Translations under genes and position numbers: made by a program | Shown here: positions 26,903 to 34,551 of the stretch, in pieces | Layout: each line of letters opens with the position of its first letter | Numbering within the stretch: the first letter of the stretch is position 1 | The notes under the pieces: model-generated | What the model saw: the letters and a program-made list of their open reading frames with translations, nothing else | Told to the model about the DNA's origin: nothing | Database searches by the model: none | Source of the DNA: Ilyomonas sp965214235 | GTDB taxonomy: Bacteria; Bacteroidota; Bacteroidia; Chitinophagales; Chitinophagaceae | Direction: 5' to 3' | Assembly (NCBI GenBank): GCA_965214235.1 | Contig: CBDCBH010000002.1 | Location: 1,302,001 to 1,366,000 of the forward strand | DNA length: 64,000 bases

Positions 26903-27655
26903 TTAAATTTCATTGATTTGCTCGCTGATTTTACCAAATCGTCTTTCTCTGTTTTGATAATTTAATAAGGCTTCTATCAAATCTTCTTTCCGGAAATCGG
27001 GCCAATAAACATCAGTAAAATATAACTCGGCATAAGCCAGTTGATACAACAAAAAATTAGAAATACGATGCTCTCCGCTGGTGCGTATCATTAGTTCCGG
27101 ATCAGGAATACCTTTGGTACATAAGTATTGCTCAAATACATGCTGCGTAAGGCTTTCAGGGTTTAGTTTACCTTCTTTCACATCATCGGCAAGGTTCTTC
27201 ACAGCACGTATAATTTCCCAGCGGCTGCTATAGCTCAACGCAATCACAAGCTTCATTCCTGTATTGTGCGAAGTTTCTTTTATCGCTTCATTTAACTCAT
27301 GTTGCGTTTCTTCCGGCAACATTTCGGTAGCGCCAATTACATGCAAGCGAATATTGTTTTTATTCAGCGTTGCAATTTCCTTTCGCATTGTATCAACCAA
27401 TAATACCATTAAACCGGCAACTTCCGGCTGCGGGCGATCCCAGTTTTCTGTACTAAATGCATACAATGTTAAGTATTCAATACCTAATTCAGCCGCGCCT
27501 TCCGTTACGCTGCGCACGCTTTCCACACCGTGCGAGTGCCCGTACAGCCGGTCTTGCCCATGTTCTTTTGCCCATCGTCCGTTTCCATCCATAATCACCG
27601 CCACATGGCGCGGCAGGCGATTTTTATCTAAAGCGGCAAGTGAAGAAGGTTGCAT
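26903..27655 (-). CDS. uppS: Isoprenyl transferase (undecaprenyl diphosphate synthase)
   Basis: A 250-residue cis-prenyltransferase that extends farnesyl diphosphate with isopentenyl units to undecaprenyl diphosphate, the lipid carrier for peptidoglycan and surface glycans. The catalytic Asp is D23 in VIMDGNGRWA. Other family blocks are YLTLYAFSTENWDRP, SYSSRWEI, PDPELMIRTSGEHRISNFLLYQLAY and FTDVYWPDF. A TAGCTTTG promoter element lies 23 bp upstream. It is not in the usual frr-cdsA cluster, as is common in Bacteroidota. Confidence 0.95.
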   Translation of the reverse strand: MQPSSLAALDKNRLPRHVAVIMDGNGRWAKEHGQDRLYGHSHGVESVRSVTEGAAELGIEYLTLYAFSTENWDRPQPEVAGLMVLLVDTMRKEIATLNKNNIRLHVIGATEMLPEETQHELNEAIKETSHNTGMKLVIALSYSSRWEIIRAVKNLADDVKEGKLNPESLTQHVFEQYLCTKGIPDPELMIRTSGEHRISNFLLYQLAYAELYFTDVYWPDFRKEDLIEALLNYQNRERRFGKISEQINEI

Positions 27656-27677
27656 GATTGAACTTTTTTGAAGTGCG

Positions 27678-27685
27678 CAAAGCTA
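27678..27685 (-). promoter_or_regulatory. Promoter -7 element of uppS
   Basis: Reads TAGCTTTG on the minus strand, an exact TAnnTTTG, with an implied leader of about 18 nt. Confidence 0.5.
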
Positions 27686-27813
27686 AAATTTTGGAACTTA
27701 GGAATCACGCGTCAAGTTACAGGAAAGAAGTTAGCACACATTAAAAAATAACCTGGCTATCAATTGCTATATGTTACAAAACAAAGGATTGAAATGTAAA
27801 AAGACGTTTTTAT

Positions 27814-28530
27814 TTACAGCAAAGAAATGCCTTCGCGCTCAAGCTTTTTATATTTCGCTTCATCAAAAACAAAATAAAAAGAACCTTTTTTAGAAGTGCT
27901 TCTTTCTTTTTCAGTTAGTTTTTTTAAGATGCCCAAATCAAGAATGCGGCGTGTGAAATTGCGCTTATCAAATTCTTTTTCATTAATAACTTCATATAGA
28001 GTTTGCAGTTGCCGCAACGTAAATTTTTCGGGTAACAAAGCGAAGCCCACCGGGTGATTGGCGACTTTTTGCTGCAGCGTTTCTTTTGCCAGGATCACCA
28101 TTTTCTGATGATCGAAAACAAGCGTTGGGATATGAGATAATTCAAACCATTTGGCATTGTGCTCTTTCATTAATTCTTCACCATAACCGGCAATATTTAT
28201 TAAAGCAAAGTAAGCAATGGAAATTACGCGCCCGCCCGGATCCCGATGCACATTTCCAAAGCAATGAAGCTGCTCCATATAAATATTTGACAAGCCGGTT
28301 AGCTGATTTAACACACGCGCAGCAGCTTCGTTTACGCTCTCATCCTGTTGCACAAAACCACCCATTAGCGACCACTTATTCATATCAGGATGAATGGTTC
28401 TTTTTATAAACAAAGCTTTTAAGCATTTGCCATCAAAACCAAAAATGATACAATCTACCGCAAGTAAAAATTTAGCTTCGTTAATATAACGTGATGTGCC
28501 TGGTGTTTCATTAATTGTTGCTATGCTCAT
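27814..28530 (-). CDS. NrtR-family Nudix-type transcriptional regulator, likely AraR-like
   Basis: A 238-residue protein: an N-terminal Nudix domain (residues about 20-150; the Nudix box is changed to GGFVQQDESVNEAAARVLNQLTG, with REUXEE residues lost, so hydrolase activity is doubtful) and a C-terminal winged helix (about 170-225) that binds DNA. This is the architecture of NrtR and of AraR, the L-arabinose repressor of Bacteroides. It lies just downstream of an arabinofuranosidase gene on the same strand. Its own promoter is overlapped by inverted repeats, so it probably represses itself and senses a sugar. Confidence 0.87.
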   Translation of the reverse strand: MSIATINETPGTSRYINEAKFLLAVDCIIFGFDGKCLKALFIKRTIHPDMNKWSLMGGFVQQDESVNEAAARVLNQLTGLSNIYMEQLHCFGNVHRDPGGRVISIAYFALINIAGYGEELMKEHNAKWFELSHIPTLVFDHQKMVILAKETLQQKVANHPVGFALLPEKFTLRQLQTLYEVINEKEFDKRNFTRRILDLGILKKLTEKERSTSKKGSFYFVFDEAKYKKLEREGISLL

Positions 28531-28549
28531 AAATAATAAAGAGTACCGG

Positions 28550-28557
28550 CAAATGTA
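28550..28557 (-). promoter_or_regulatory. Promoter -7 element of the Nudix regulator
   Basis: TACATTTG on the minus strand, exact consensus, about 20 bp before the ATG. An operator half-site lies between it and the -33 region. Confidence 0.5.
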
Positions 28558-28566
28558 TAGTACAGA

Positions 28567-28623
28567 TGTTTATACTAAAAAAATGATTGCTTGTATAAAC
28601 AAATGTTATGCACTTTGTTTATA
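28567..28623. promoter_or_regulatory. Candidate operator: three TGTTTATA half-sites in inverted pairs
   Basis: TGTTTATAC at 28567-28575 pairs with GTATAAACA at 28593-28601 (17 bp apart). TATAAACAAA at 28594-28603 also pairs exactly with TTTGTTTATA at 28614-28623 (10 bp spacer). The set covers the promoter of the Nudix regulator, as expected for autoregulation. Confidence 0.6.
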
Positions 28624-28636
28624 AAAATCTGAAAAA

Positions 28637-28678
28637 TATGCTAAACCAATAAGGTATAAAACCTGATGGTTTAGCATA
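28637..28678 (-). terminator. Intrinsic terminator of the GH51 gene
   Basis: Perfect 11-bp arms 28637-28647 and 28668-28678 (TATGCTAAACC / GGTTTAGCATA), followed on the minus strand by a run of T. It lies 65 bp after the GH51 stop. Confidence 0.85.
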
Positions 28679-28742
28679 CCAAGTTAAACGCTTTGAAACA
28701 GGGTAATGGCATAACTTATAAAAAATTATACTGCAGTACAGC

Positions 28743-30278
28743 TTACTTTAACGCCAGGACTACAACCGAGAATGGCGGCATTTTTACATTGATGGCATTC
28801 CCCTTTAAAGTCGCGCCGGTGAAGGCTTTTGGCGTTATAACATCAGGGCTTTCAAACGTGTTACGATCGCGCAATTTTGCAGATGTCAGCAATCTGCCGG
28901 TCATACTTTTATAGTTTGCCCCATCAATATTTATGGTTACTGTTTGCGCGTTTTTAGAATCGATATTCACCAGAGAAATATGGGTTCTGCCCAACGAATC
29001 TTTAGAGGCGGAACAACTCACCGCAGGCAGCTTTTCATTATCAAAAACGTAATTGCCTGTCTGCACTGTTACCGGCAACAGCTTTGCATCCTGATGAACA
29101 TTGTACATCTCCATCACATGATAGGTGGGTGTTACAATCATCTTTTCTTTATCGGTTAAAATAACAGCTTGCAGCACGTTTATACATTGCGCCAAACAAG
29201 CCATGCGCACTCTATCGCTATGGTTATTAAAAATATTTAGCGTAACACCGGCAATCATTGCATCGCGCATGGTGTTTTGCTGATATAAAAAACCAGGATT
29301 GGTGCCGGGTTCAACATCGTACCAGCCGCCCCATTCATCTACTACTAAAGCCACTTTTTTCTGCGGATCGTATTTATCCATAATGGCGCTGTGCCTGACA
29401 ACTAAAGTATCCATAAACAGTGCGCGTTGCAGTGTATGGAAATATTCATTTTCAGTAAAGTCGGTAGCAGAACTTTTGTGGTTCCAGTTTACCGAATAAT
29501 GGTGTAGTGCCATGCCGCCCAATTGATACAAAGGAATGTTTTTCATTAACGTTTCTGTCCAGTTATAATCATCCGAATTAGCACCCGAAGCAATCTTCAT
29601 CATATCGTTATTATAATCGGTCATAAACACCGCGTATTTGCGGTATTCATTCGCATAATATTCCGGCTTCATCTCGCCTCCGCAACCCCAGGCTTCGTTG
29701 CCAACGCCCCAATATTTAACATGCCAGGGTTTGTCTTCGCCATTTTGTTTGCGCAGGTTGCTCATTGGGCTGGTGCCATCAAAATTTACATATTGCACCC
29801 AATCTGCCAACTCCTGCACGGTGCCGCTGCCCATATTACCAGCCAGATACGGCTCTGCGCCCAGCAGTTTACACATGTTTAAAAAATCGTGCGTTCCAAA
29901 GCTGTTGTTTTCAGTAACACCGCCCCACCATTTGTTTACCATTGTTGGTCGCTTATCTTTTGCACCAATGCCATCCTTCCAATGATAAGTATCGGCAAAG
30001 CATCCGCCAGGCCAACGCAACACCGGTACTTTTAGCTTGCGCAAAGCCGCCACAATATCATTACGAACACCGTTGGTATTGGCTATTTTACTCGTATCAC
30101 CAACAAAAAAACCTCCGTAAATGCCATGCCCTAAATGCTCGGCAAAGTGCCCGTAAATATTGCGGTTGATGGTTTGTTTTACACTATCAGCATGAAGTGT
30201 AATAATAGTTTGCTGAGCTTGCACAAGTGTTGAAGATAAGAAAGTGGTGAATAAAAAAAACAATCGAAAATTTTTCAT
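28743..30278 (-). CDS. Secreted GH51 alpha-L-arabinofuranosidase
   Basis: A 511-residue exported glycosidase that removes terminal alpha-L-arabinofuranosyl units from arabinan and arabinoxylan. The signal peptide ends VQAQQ. The TIM barrel carries the acid/base Glu in VGNEAWGCG and the nucleophile Glu in VDEWGGWYDVEPG; a C-terminal beta-sandwich ends VVVLAL. N-terminal blocks are NIYGHFAEHLG and RWPGGCFADTYHW. The length is normal for GH51. It precedes the AraR-like regulator on the same strand, with a terminator between them, so they are controlled separately but probably in one regulon. Confidence 0.95.
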   Translation of the reverse strand: MKNFRLFFLFTTFLSSTLVQAQQTIITLHADSVKQTINRNIYGHFAEHLGHGIYGGFFVGDTSKIANTNGVRNDIVAALRKLKVPVLRWPGGCFADTYHWKDGIGAKDKRPTMVNKWWGGVTENNSFGTHDFLNMCKLLGAEPYLAGNMGSGTVQELADWVQYVNFDGTSPMSNLRKQNGEDKPWHVKYWGVGNEAWGCGGEMKPEYYANEYRKYAVFMTDYNNDMMKIASGANSDDYNWTETLMKNIPLYQLGGMALHHYSVNWNHKSSATDFTENEYFHTLQRALFMDTLVVRHSAIMDKYDPQKKVALVVDEWGGWYDVEPGTNPGFLYQQNTMRDAMIAGVTLNIFNNHSDRVRMACLAQCINVLQAVILTDKEKMIVTPTYHVMEMYNVHQDAKLLPVTVQTGNYVFDNEKLPAVSCSASKDSLGRTHISLVNIDSKNAQTVTINIDGANYKSMTGRLLTSAKLRDRNTFESPDVITPKAFTGATLKGNAINVKMPPFSVVVLALK

Positions 30279-30480
30279 AGTGCTGGTTCTTTTTTACTTA
30301 AAAATTGATTTTAAAACAGGGGTTAAAAATAAATGTTGTAATTACAATTATCACTATCCATCTAACTATTTTTTTACCACCCTAATTTTAGTTGTAAAAA
30401 GAAGAGTAAAAACAAACCTTACTCACATTATTTTTTTGAGGCAGGATGAATTTGAGGGTAACAGCTTATTTTTATCTTTA
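30279..30480. other. Divergent intergenic region between GH51 and the lactonase-like gene
   Basis: It holds a perfect 12-bp palindrome TTGTAATTACAA at 30336-30347 and a GTAAAAACAAA string at 30406. No exact TAnnTTTG element and no TGTTTATA half-site was found. Confidence 0.4.
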
Positions 30481-31314
30481 ATGAAGATAGATGCCCACCA
30501 GCATTTCTGGAAATTTAATGCAGAGAAACATGGCTGGATAACAGATGACATGGCTGTTATTAAAAGTGATTTTTTGCCTCACCATTTGTTACCCGAATTG
30601 CAAGCCGCAAACATAGAAGGTTGCATTGCCGTGCAGGCGGATGAAAGCGAAAAAGAAAATGAATTTTTACTATTGCTGGCAAAAGAACATCATTTTATAA
30701 AAGGCATTGTGGGTTGGGTTGATTTGTGCGCCCATGGTTTGGAAGATCGCTTATCTTTTTATGCAGAAGAACCCTTGCTAAGAGGCTTTCGGCATGTGCT
30801 GCAAAAAGAAACAGACCGTGCATTTATGTTGCAGCCGGCTTTTATAAACGGCATTGCAAAACTGAAACCGTTTAATTTTACTTACGATGTTTTAATTCAT
30901 CACGATCAGCTTTGTTTTATACCGCAGTTTGTTCAGCAGTTTCCCGAACAAAAATTTGTGATTGATCATCTTGCCAAACCCGCTATTAAAAACAATGAAA
31001 TAAAAGATTGGCAAAAACAAATGTTGCTGGTTGCACAGCATCAAAATGTTTGGTGTAAAGTATCGGGGATGATAACAGAAGCCGATTGGAAAACGTGGAA
31101 GCCGCAACAGTTACAACCTTACTTAGATGCTGTTTGGGAAGCGTTTGGAGCCAACAGAATCATGTTCGGTTCCGATTATCCTGTATGCAACCTTGCCGGT
31201 AGCTACAGCCAATGGGTGAATGTGTTAAAAGCTTATACAGCTTCGCTTTCAGAAGATGAACAAGCGAAATTTTGGGGCAACAATGCAATATCATTTTATA
31301 ATGTGGATGAATAA
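30481..31314 (+). CDS. Amidohydrolase-2 family lactonase (L-fuconolactonase-like)
   Basis: A 277-residue TIM-barrel hydrolase starting MKIDAHQHFW, the metal-binding HxH of the family; the upstream open frame has no coding character. The rest shows GWVDLCAHG, GFRHVLQKE, VIDHLAKPAI and the C-terminal MFGSDYPVCNL metal Asp. Close relatives hydrolyse L-fucono-, L-rhamnono- or D-galactono-lactones. The dehydrogenase gene follows after 10 bp, so the pair would oxidise a sugar to a lactone and open it. A mutarotase and SDR for the same kind of pathway lie 28 kb away. Confidence 0.87.
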   Translation: MKIDAHQHFWKFNAEKHGWITDDMAVIKSDFLPHHLLPELQAANIEGCIAVQADESEKENEFLLLLAKEHHFIKGIVGWVDLCAHGLEDRLSFYAEEPLLRGFRHVLQKETDRAFMLQPAFINGIAKLKPFNFTYDVLIHHDQLCFIPQFVQQFPEQKFVIDHLAKPAIKNNEIKDWQKQMLLVAQHQNVWCKVSGMITEADWKTWKPQQLQPYLDAVWEAFGANRIMFGSDYPVCNLAGSYSQWVNVLKAYTASLSEDEQAKFWGNNAISFYNVDE

Positions 31315-31324
31315 AAATAAGAGG

Positions 31325-32338
31325 ATGAAAACTTTAGCTTGTACATCGCCGGGCGCGTTTGCATACAGAGAAAAAGAAATGCCTGCAGTAAAAGAAAACA
31401 GCGCTATTATCAAAATAAAAAACATTGGCATTTGCGGCACCGATCTTCATGCGTTTGAAGGTTCGCAACCATTCTTCACTTACCCGCGCATATTGGGTCA
31501 TGAGCTTTCAGGTGAATTTATTGAAGCCGGTAATGCGCCCCATTTTGTACGGGGCGAAGCCGTTACTTTTATACCTTATTTTAATTGCGGGTATTGCATT
31601 GCCTGCCGTAACGGAAAGCCCAATTGTTGTGTAAACATGCAAGTGTTTGGAGTGCATATTGATGGCGGCATGAGTGAATATGTTTGCGTGCCTGCCGATA
31701 AATTGTTACACGGTGAAAATTTGGATTTAGATGAGCTTGCATTGATTGAACCCTTAGCTATTGGCGCTCATGCAGTAGAAAGATGCGGGTTGCAGAAAGA
31801 AGAATTTATAGTGGTGGTTGGTGCAGGTCCTATTGGTTTGGCAACGATGGAATTTGCGAAATTTGCGGGCGGAAACATTATTGGAGTTGATGTGAATGAT
31901 GCCCGTCTAAAATTTTGCAAACAAAACCTGGATATTGATTTTACAATAAATGCAGTAAAAGAAAACGCTGTAGAAAAAGTAAAAGAAATTACCCATGGTG
32001 ATGGCGCCACTGTTGTTATTGATGCAACCGGAAATCTTGCTGCCATCAACAACGGCATCTATTATTTAGCGCATGGCGGAAGATATGTTTTAGTGGGTTT
32101 GCAAAAAGAAAATTTTTGTTTTAATCATCCTGAATTTCATAAACGCGAAGCCACTTTAATGAGCAGCCGCAATGCACTTCGAAGCGATTTTGAAACAGTA
32201 ATAAAAGCTATTAAAAACAAACTCATTCAACCAAAAAAATATATTACTCACCGGGCAGCTTTTGACGAAGTAATCAACCAGTTTCCCAATTGGTTAAAGC
32301 CTGAATTCGGCGTTGTGAAGGCGATGATAAGCATGTGA
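31325..32338 (+). CDS. Zinc-dependent alcohol/sugar dehydrogenase
   Basis: A 337-residue medium-chain dehydrogenase starting MKTLACTSPG. The catalytic zinc site is CGTDLHA and GHELSG; the structural zinc loop has four Cys (CGYCIACRNGKPNCC). The Rossmann motif is VVGAGPIGLATMEFA. It lies 10 bp after the lactonase-like gene, so its likely job is oxidation of an aldose such as L-fucose or of a sugar acid. Relatives include L-galactonate and sorbitol dehydrogenases; the exact substrate is not fixed. Its stop lies 50 bp from the convergent KUP gene. Confidence 0.9.
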   Translation: MKTLACTSPGAFAYREKEMPAVKENSAIIKIKNIGICGTDLHAFEGSQPFFTYPRILGHELSGEFIEAGNAPHFVRGEAVTFIPYFNCGYCIACRNGKPNCCVNMQVFGVHIDGGMSEYVCVPADKLLHGENLDLDELALIEPLAIGAHAVERCGLQKEEFIVVVGAGPIGLATMEFAKFAGGNIIGVDVNDARLKFCKQNLDIDFTINAVKENAVEKVKEITHGDGATVVIDATGNLAAINNGIYYLAHGGRYVLVGLQKENFCFNHPEFHKREATLMSSRNALRSDFETVIKAIKNKLIQPKKYITHRAAFDEVINQFPNWLKPEFGVVKAMISM

Positions 32339-32387
32339 TTTTATGCGCGGTTATCATCTTGATTTCTTTTTTATTCAACCTTGCCTG

Positions 32388-34349
32388 TTACTCATCTTCT
32401 GCTGTAAAAACCCGCTTTAACGGAACGCCGGAAATAGGTGAAACAATGAGCGGAAATTTTTCAACTTTTACAACACTGGGGTCAAGACCGAAGCCGCGTT
32501 CTTCGCTTAAACTGATTTCTTTTATCCAGAAGTGCAGGCGCATGATCAGCTTTTCAAAAAAGGGTAGTTCGTTATCGCTCGATAAATATTTTTCCATCAC
32601 AATAAATTCAAAATCTCCAACAATATTGTTGCGTTCAAGACTTTCGTAACGGCTGTAAATATTCACTTCTTTATTCTTTACCAAATCTTCCACCACTTTC
32701 CTGAACATCAATGTAAGCCTTTGTTCTACGCGAAAGCCCAATCGAAATTCAACACGGATAATATCGTTCGGAATGATATGGTCAACCACAAATTCACAAG
32801 TGTACGGGTCATCCAAAATATCAACATGAACAAACCAGTAAATGTCGGCGCGCTTAGGTTTTCTGTTTAAAATTGAGTAAATGATTTTGTGTTCAATTTC
32901 TCTTGGATTATTGGCACTGGTTAAGTAAACAAGATGTGTGGCGTACTTAGGCACCGTTTTATCGTTGCTTAATTCCTGAATCATAGGAATATAATGTTCC
33001 AATCTTACAAACTCAATGTAACGGTTGCGAATACGGCGGCTTCTGAACCAAACATACATTACCGTAAAAAGGGCGCCTCCTACCAGCAAGGTTACAAAAC
33101 CGCCATGTGGAAATTTTTCCAGGTTGGCAATAAGAAAAGATATTTCGATAGTTAAGTACACCATCAAATACAAGTAAATAAAAACCCGTTTTGTGCGCCT
33201 GCCAATTAAAAAATTAGCGAATAAAAGAGAGGTGCTGATCATGCACAGTGTAATTGCCAAGCCATAGGCAGCCTGCATGTGCGCTGATGTTTGAAAGTAT
33301 AAAGTGATGCCTGAACAACCAATAAAAAGAAGTGTGTTAATGCCTGGAATAAACAATTGACCTTTTTCTTCGGTGGGATAATTAAGCTTCATTTTGGGCC
33401 ATAAATTCAATCGTAACGCTTCTCCTACTAACGTGAACGAACCGCTGATTAACGCCTGGCTGGCAATGATAGCAGCCGCAGTTGCAATGCCGATGCCTAC
33501 ATACAAAAAACTTTCGGGCATGAGAGAATAAAACACGCTTTTTGATAAGGTTTTGCCTTCTACATTATGCAACAGCCACGCACCCTGACCAAAATAATTT
33601 AGAATCAAACATATTTTCACAAACGCCCAACTGTACCGAATGTTAGCGCGACCTACATGACCTAAATCGGAATACAATGCTTCGGCGCCGGTAGTGCATA
33701 AAAATACAGCCCCTAACAGCCAAAAGCCGCGCGGATACCGCGTTAGCAACTCAATAGCGTAATGTGGAGAAAAAGCACGCAAAATACCCCAGTCGTCACT
33801 CAAATGCATTAAGCCCAACACGGCTAACATTAAAAACCAGATGAGCATTACCGGACCAAACAATTTACCGATTGACGATGTTCCAAACTGCTGTAAAAAA
33901 AACAAAGCCACCAAAATGCTCAACACGATGATAACAATGGTGCCCTGCGTAATGTTGGCGAAGCGAGGAATAATTTGTAGCCCTTCAATGGCAGAAGTAA
34001 CAGAGATGGGCGGTGTTATCATGCCGTCGGCTAACAGCGCCGCGCCACCAATCATGGCAGGAAATACTAACCATCGTCTTTGCCTTCGCACCAGCGCATA
34101 TAAACTAAAAATACCGCCTTCGCCTTTGTTATCTGCCTTGAGTGTGAGACTAACGTATTTAACCGTAGTTTGAAGTGTAAGTGTCCAGAAGATGCAGGAT
34201 AAAGAACCCAGTATCAAAAGCTCGCTAATAACGCGCCCGCTGATGATGGCATCCAATACATAAAGTGGTGAGGTGCCAATGTCTCCATAAATAATTCCCA
34301 ATGCTACCACTAAACCCGCCACGGTTGCTTTGCTCGTATGCTTGCCCAC
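32388..34349 (-). CDS. kup: KUP/HAK/KT family potassium transporter
   Basis: A 653-residue K+ uptake protein with about twelve membrane helices in the first 440 residues and a cytoplasmic C-terminal domain. The signature region is GIIYGDIGTSPLYVLDAI, followed by NKGEGGIFSLYALV and TGAEALYSDLGHVG. The start is GTG at 34349, placed by the family N terminus. The promoter is clear: TTTTTTTG, 22 bp spacer, TACCTTTG. The protein is probably a K+/H+ symporter. Confidence 0.95.
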   Translation of the reverse strand: MGKHTSKATVAGLVVALGIIYGDIGTSPLYVLDAIISGRVISELLILGSLSCIFWTLTLQTTVKYVSLTLKADNKGEGGIFSLYALVRRQRRWLVFPAMIGGAALLADGMITPPISVTSAIEGLQIIPRFANITQGTIVIIVLSILVALFFLQQFGTSSIGKLFGPVMLIWFLMLAVLGLMHLSDDWGILRAFSPHYAIELLTRYPRGFWLLGAVFLCTTGAEALYSDLGHVGRANIRYSWAFVKICLILNYFGQGAWLLHNVEGKTLSKSVFYSLMPESFLYVGIGIATAAAIIASQALISGSFTLVGEALRLNLWPKMKLNYPTEEKGQLFIPGINTLLFIGCSGITLYFQTSAHMQAAYGLAITLCMISTSLLFANFLIGRRTKRVFIYLYLMVYLTIEISFLIANLEKFPHGGFVTLLVGGALFTVMYVWFRSRRIRNRYIEFVRLEHYIPMIQELSNDKTVPKYATHLVYLTSANNPREIEHKIIYSILNRKPKRADIYWFVHVDILDDPYTCEFVVDHIIPNDIIRVEFRLGFRVEQRLTLMFRKVVEDLVKNKEVNIYSRYESLERNNIVGDFEFIVMEKYLSSDNELPFFEKLIMRLHFWIKEISLSEERGFGLDPSVVKVEKFPLIVSPISGVPLKRVFTAEDE

Positions 34350-34372
34350 AGATTATTTGATTGTCGAAAAAA

Positions 34373-34405
34373 CAAAGGTATAATGAAATAAAAGGTTTGC
34401 ATCAA
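34373..34405 (-). promoter_or_regulatory. Promoter of kup
   Basis: On the minus strand TTG (34405-34403), a 22 bp spacer and TACCTTTG (34380-34373). Both elements fit the Bacteroidota consensus; the leader would be about 18 nt. Confidence 0.65.
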
Positions 34406-34551
34406 AAAAAGGGTAATTGAAATTTGGCTTTTTATAAAACGTTTTCTTTCAAAAATCATTTTCTTCTTATTTATTGAAAACGATATTATAAAATTTTTCA
34501 GAAAGAAATTTTAAGTGCAACATTCAGATACTTTTACGCCTCTTCTTTGTT

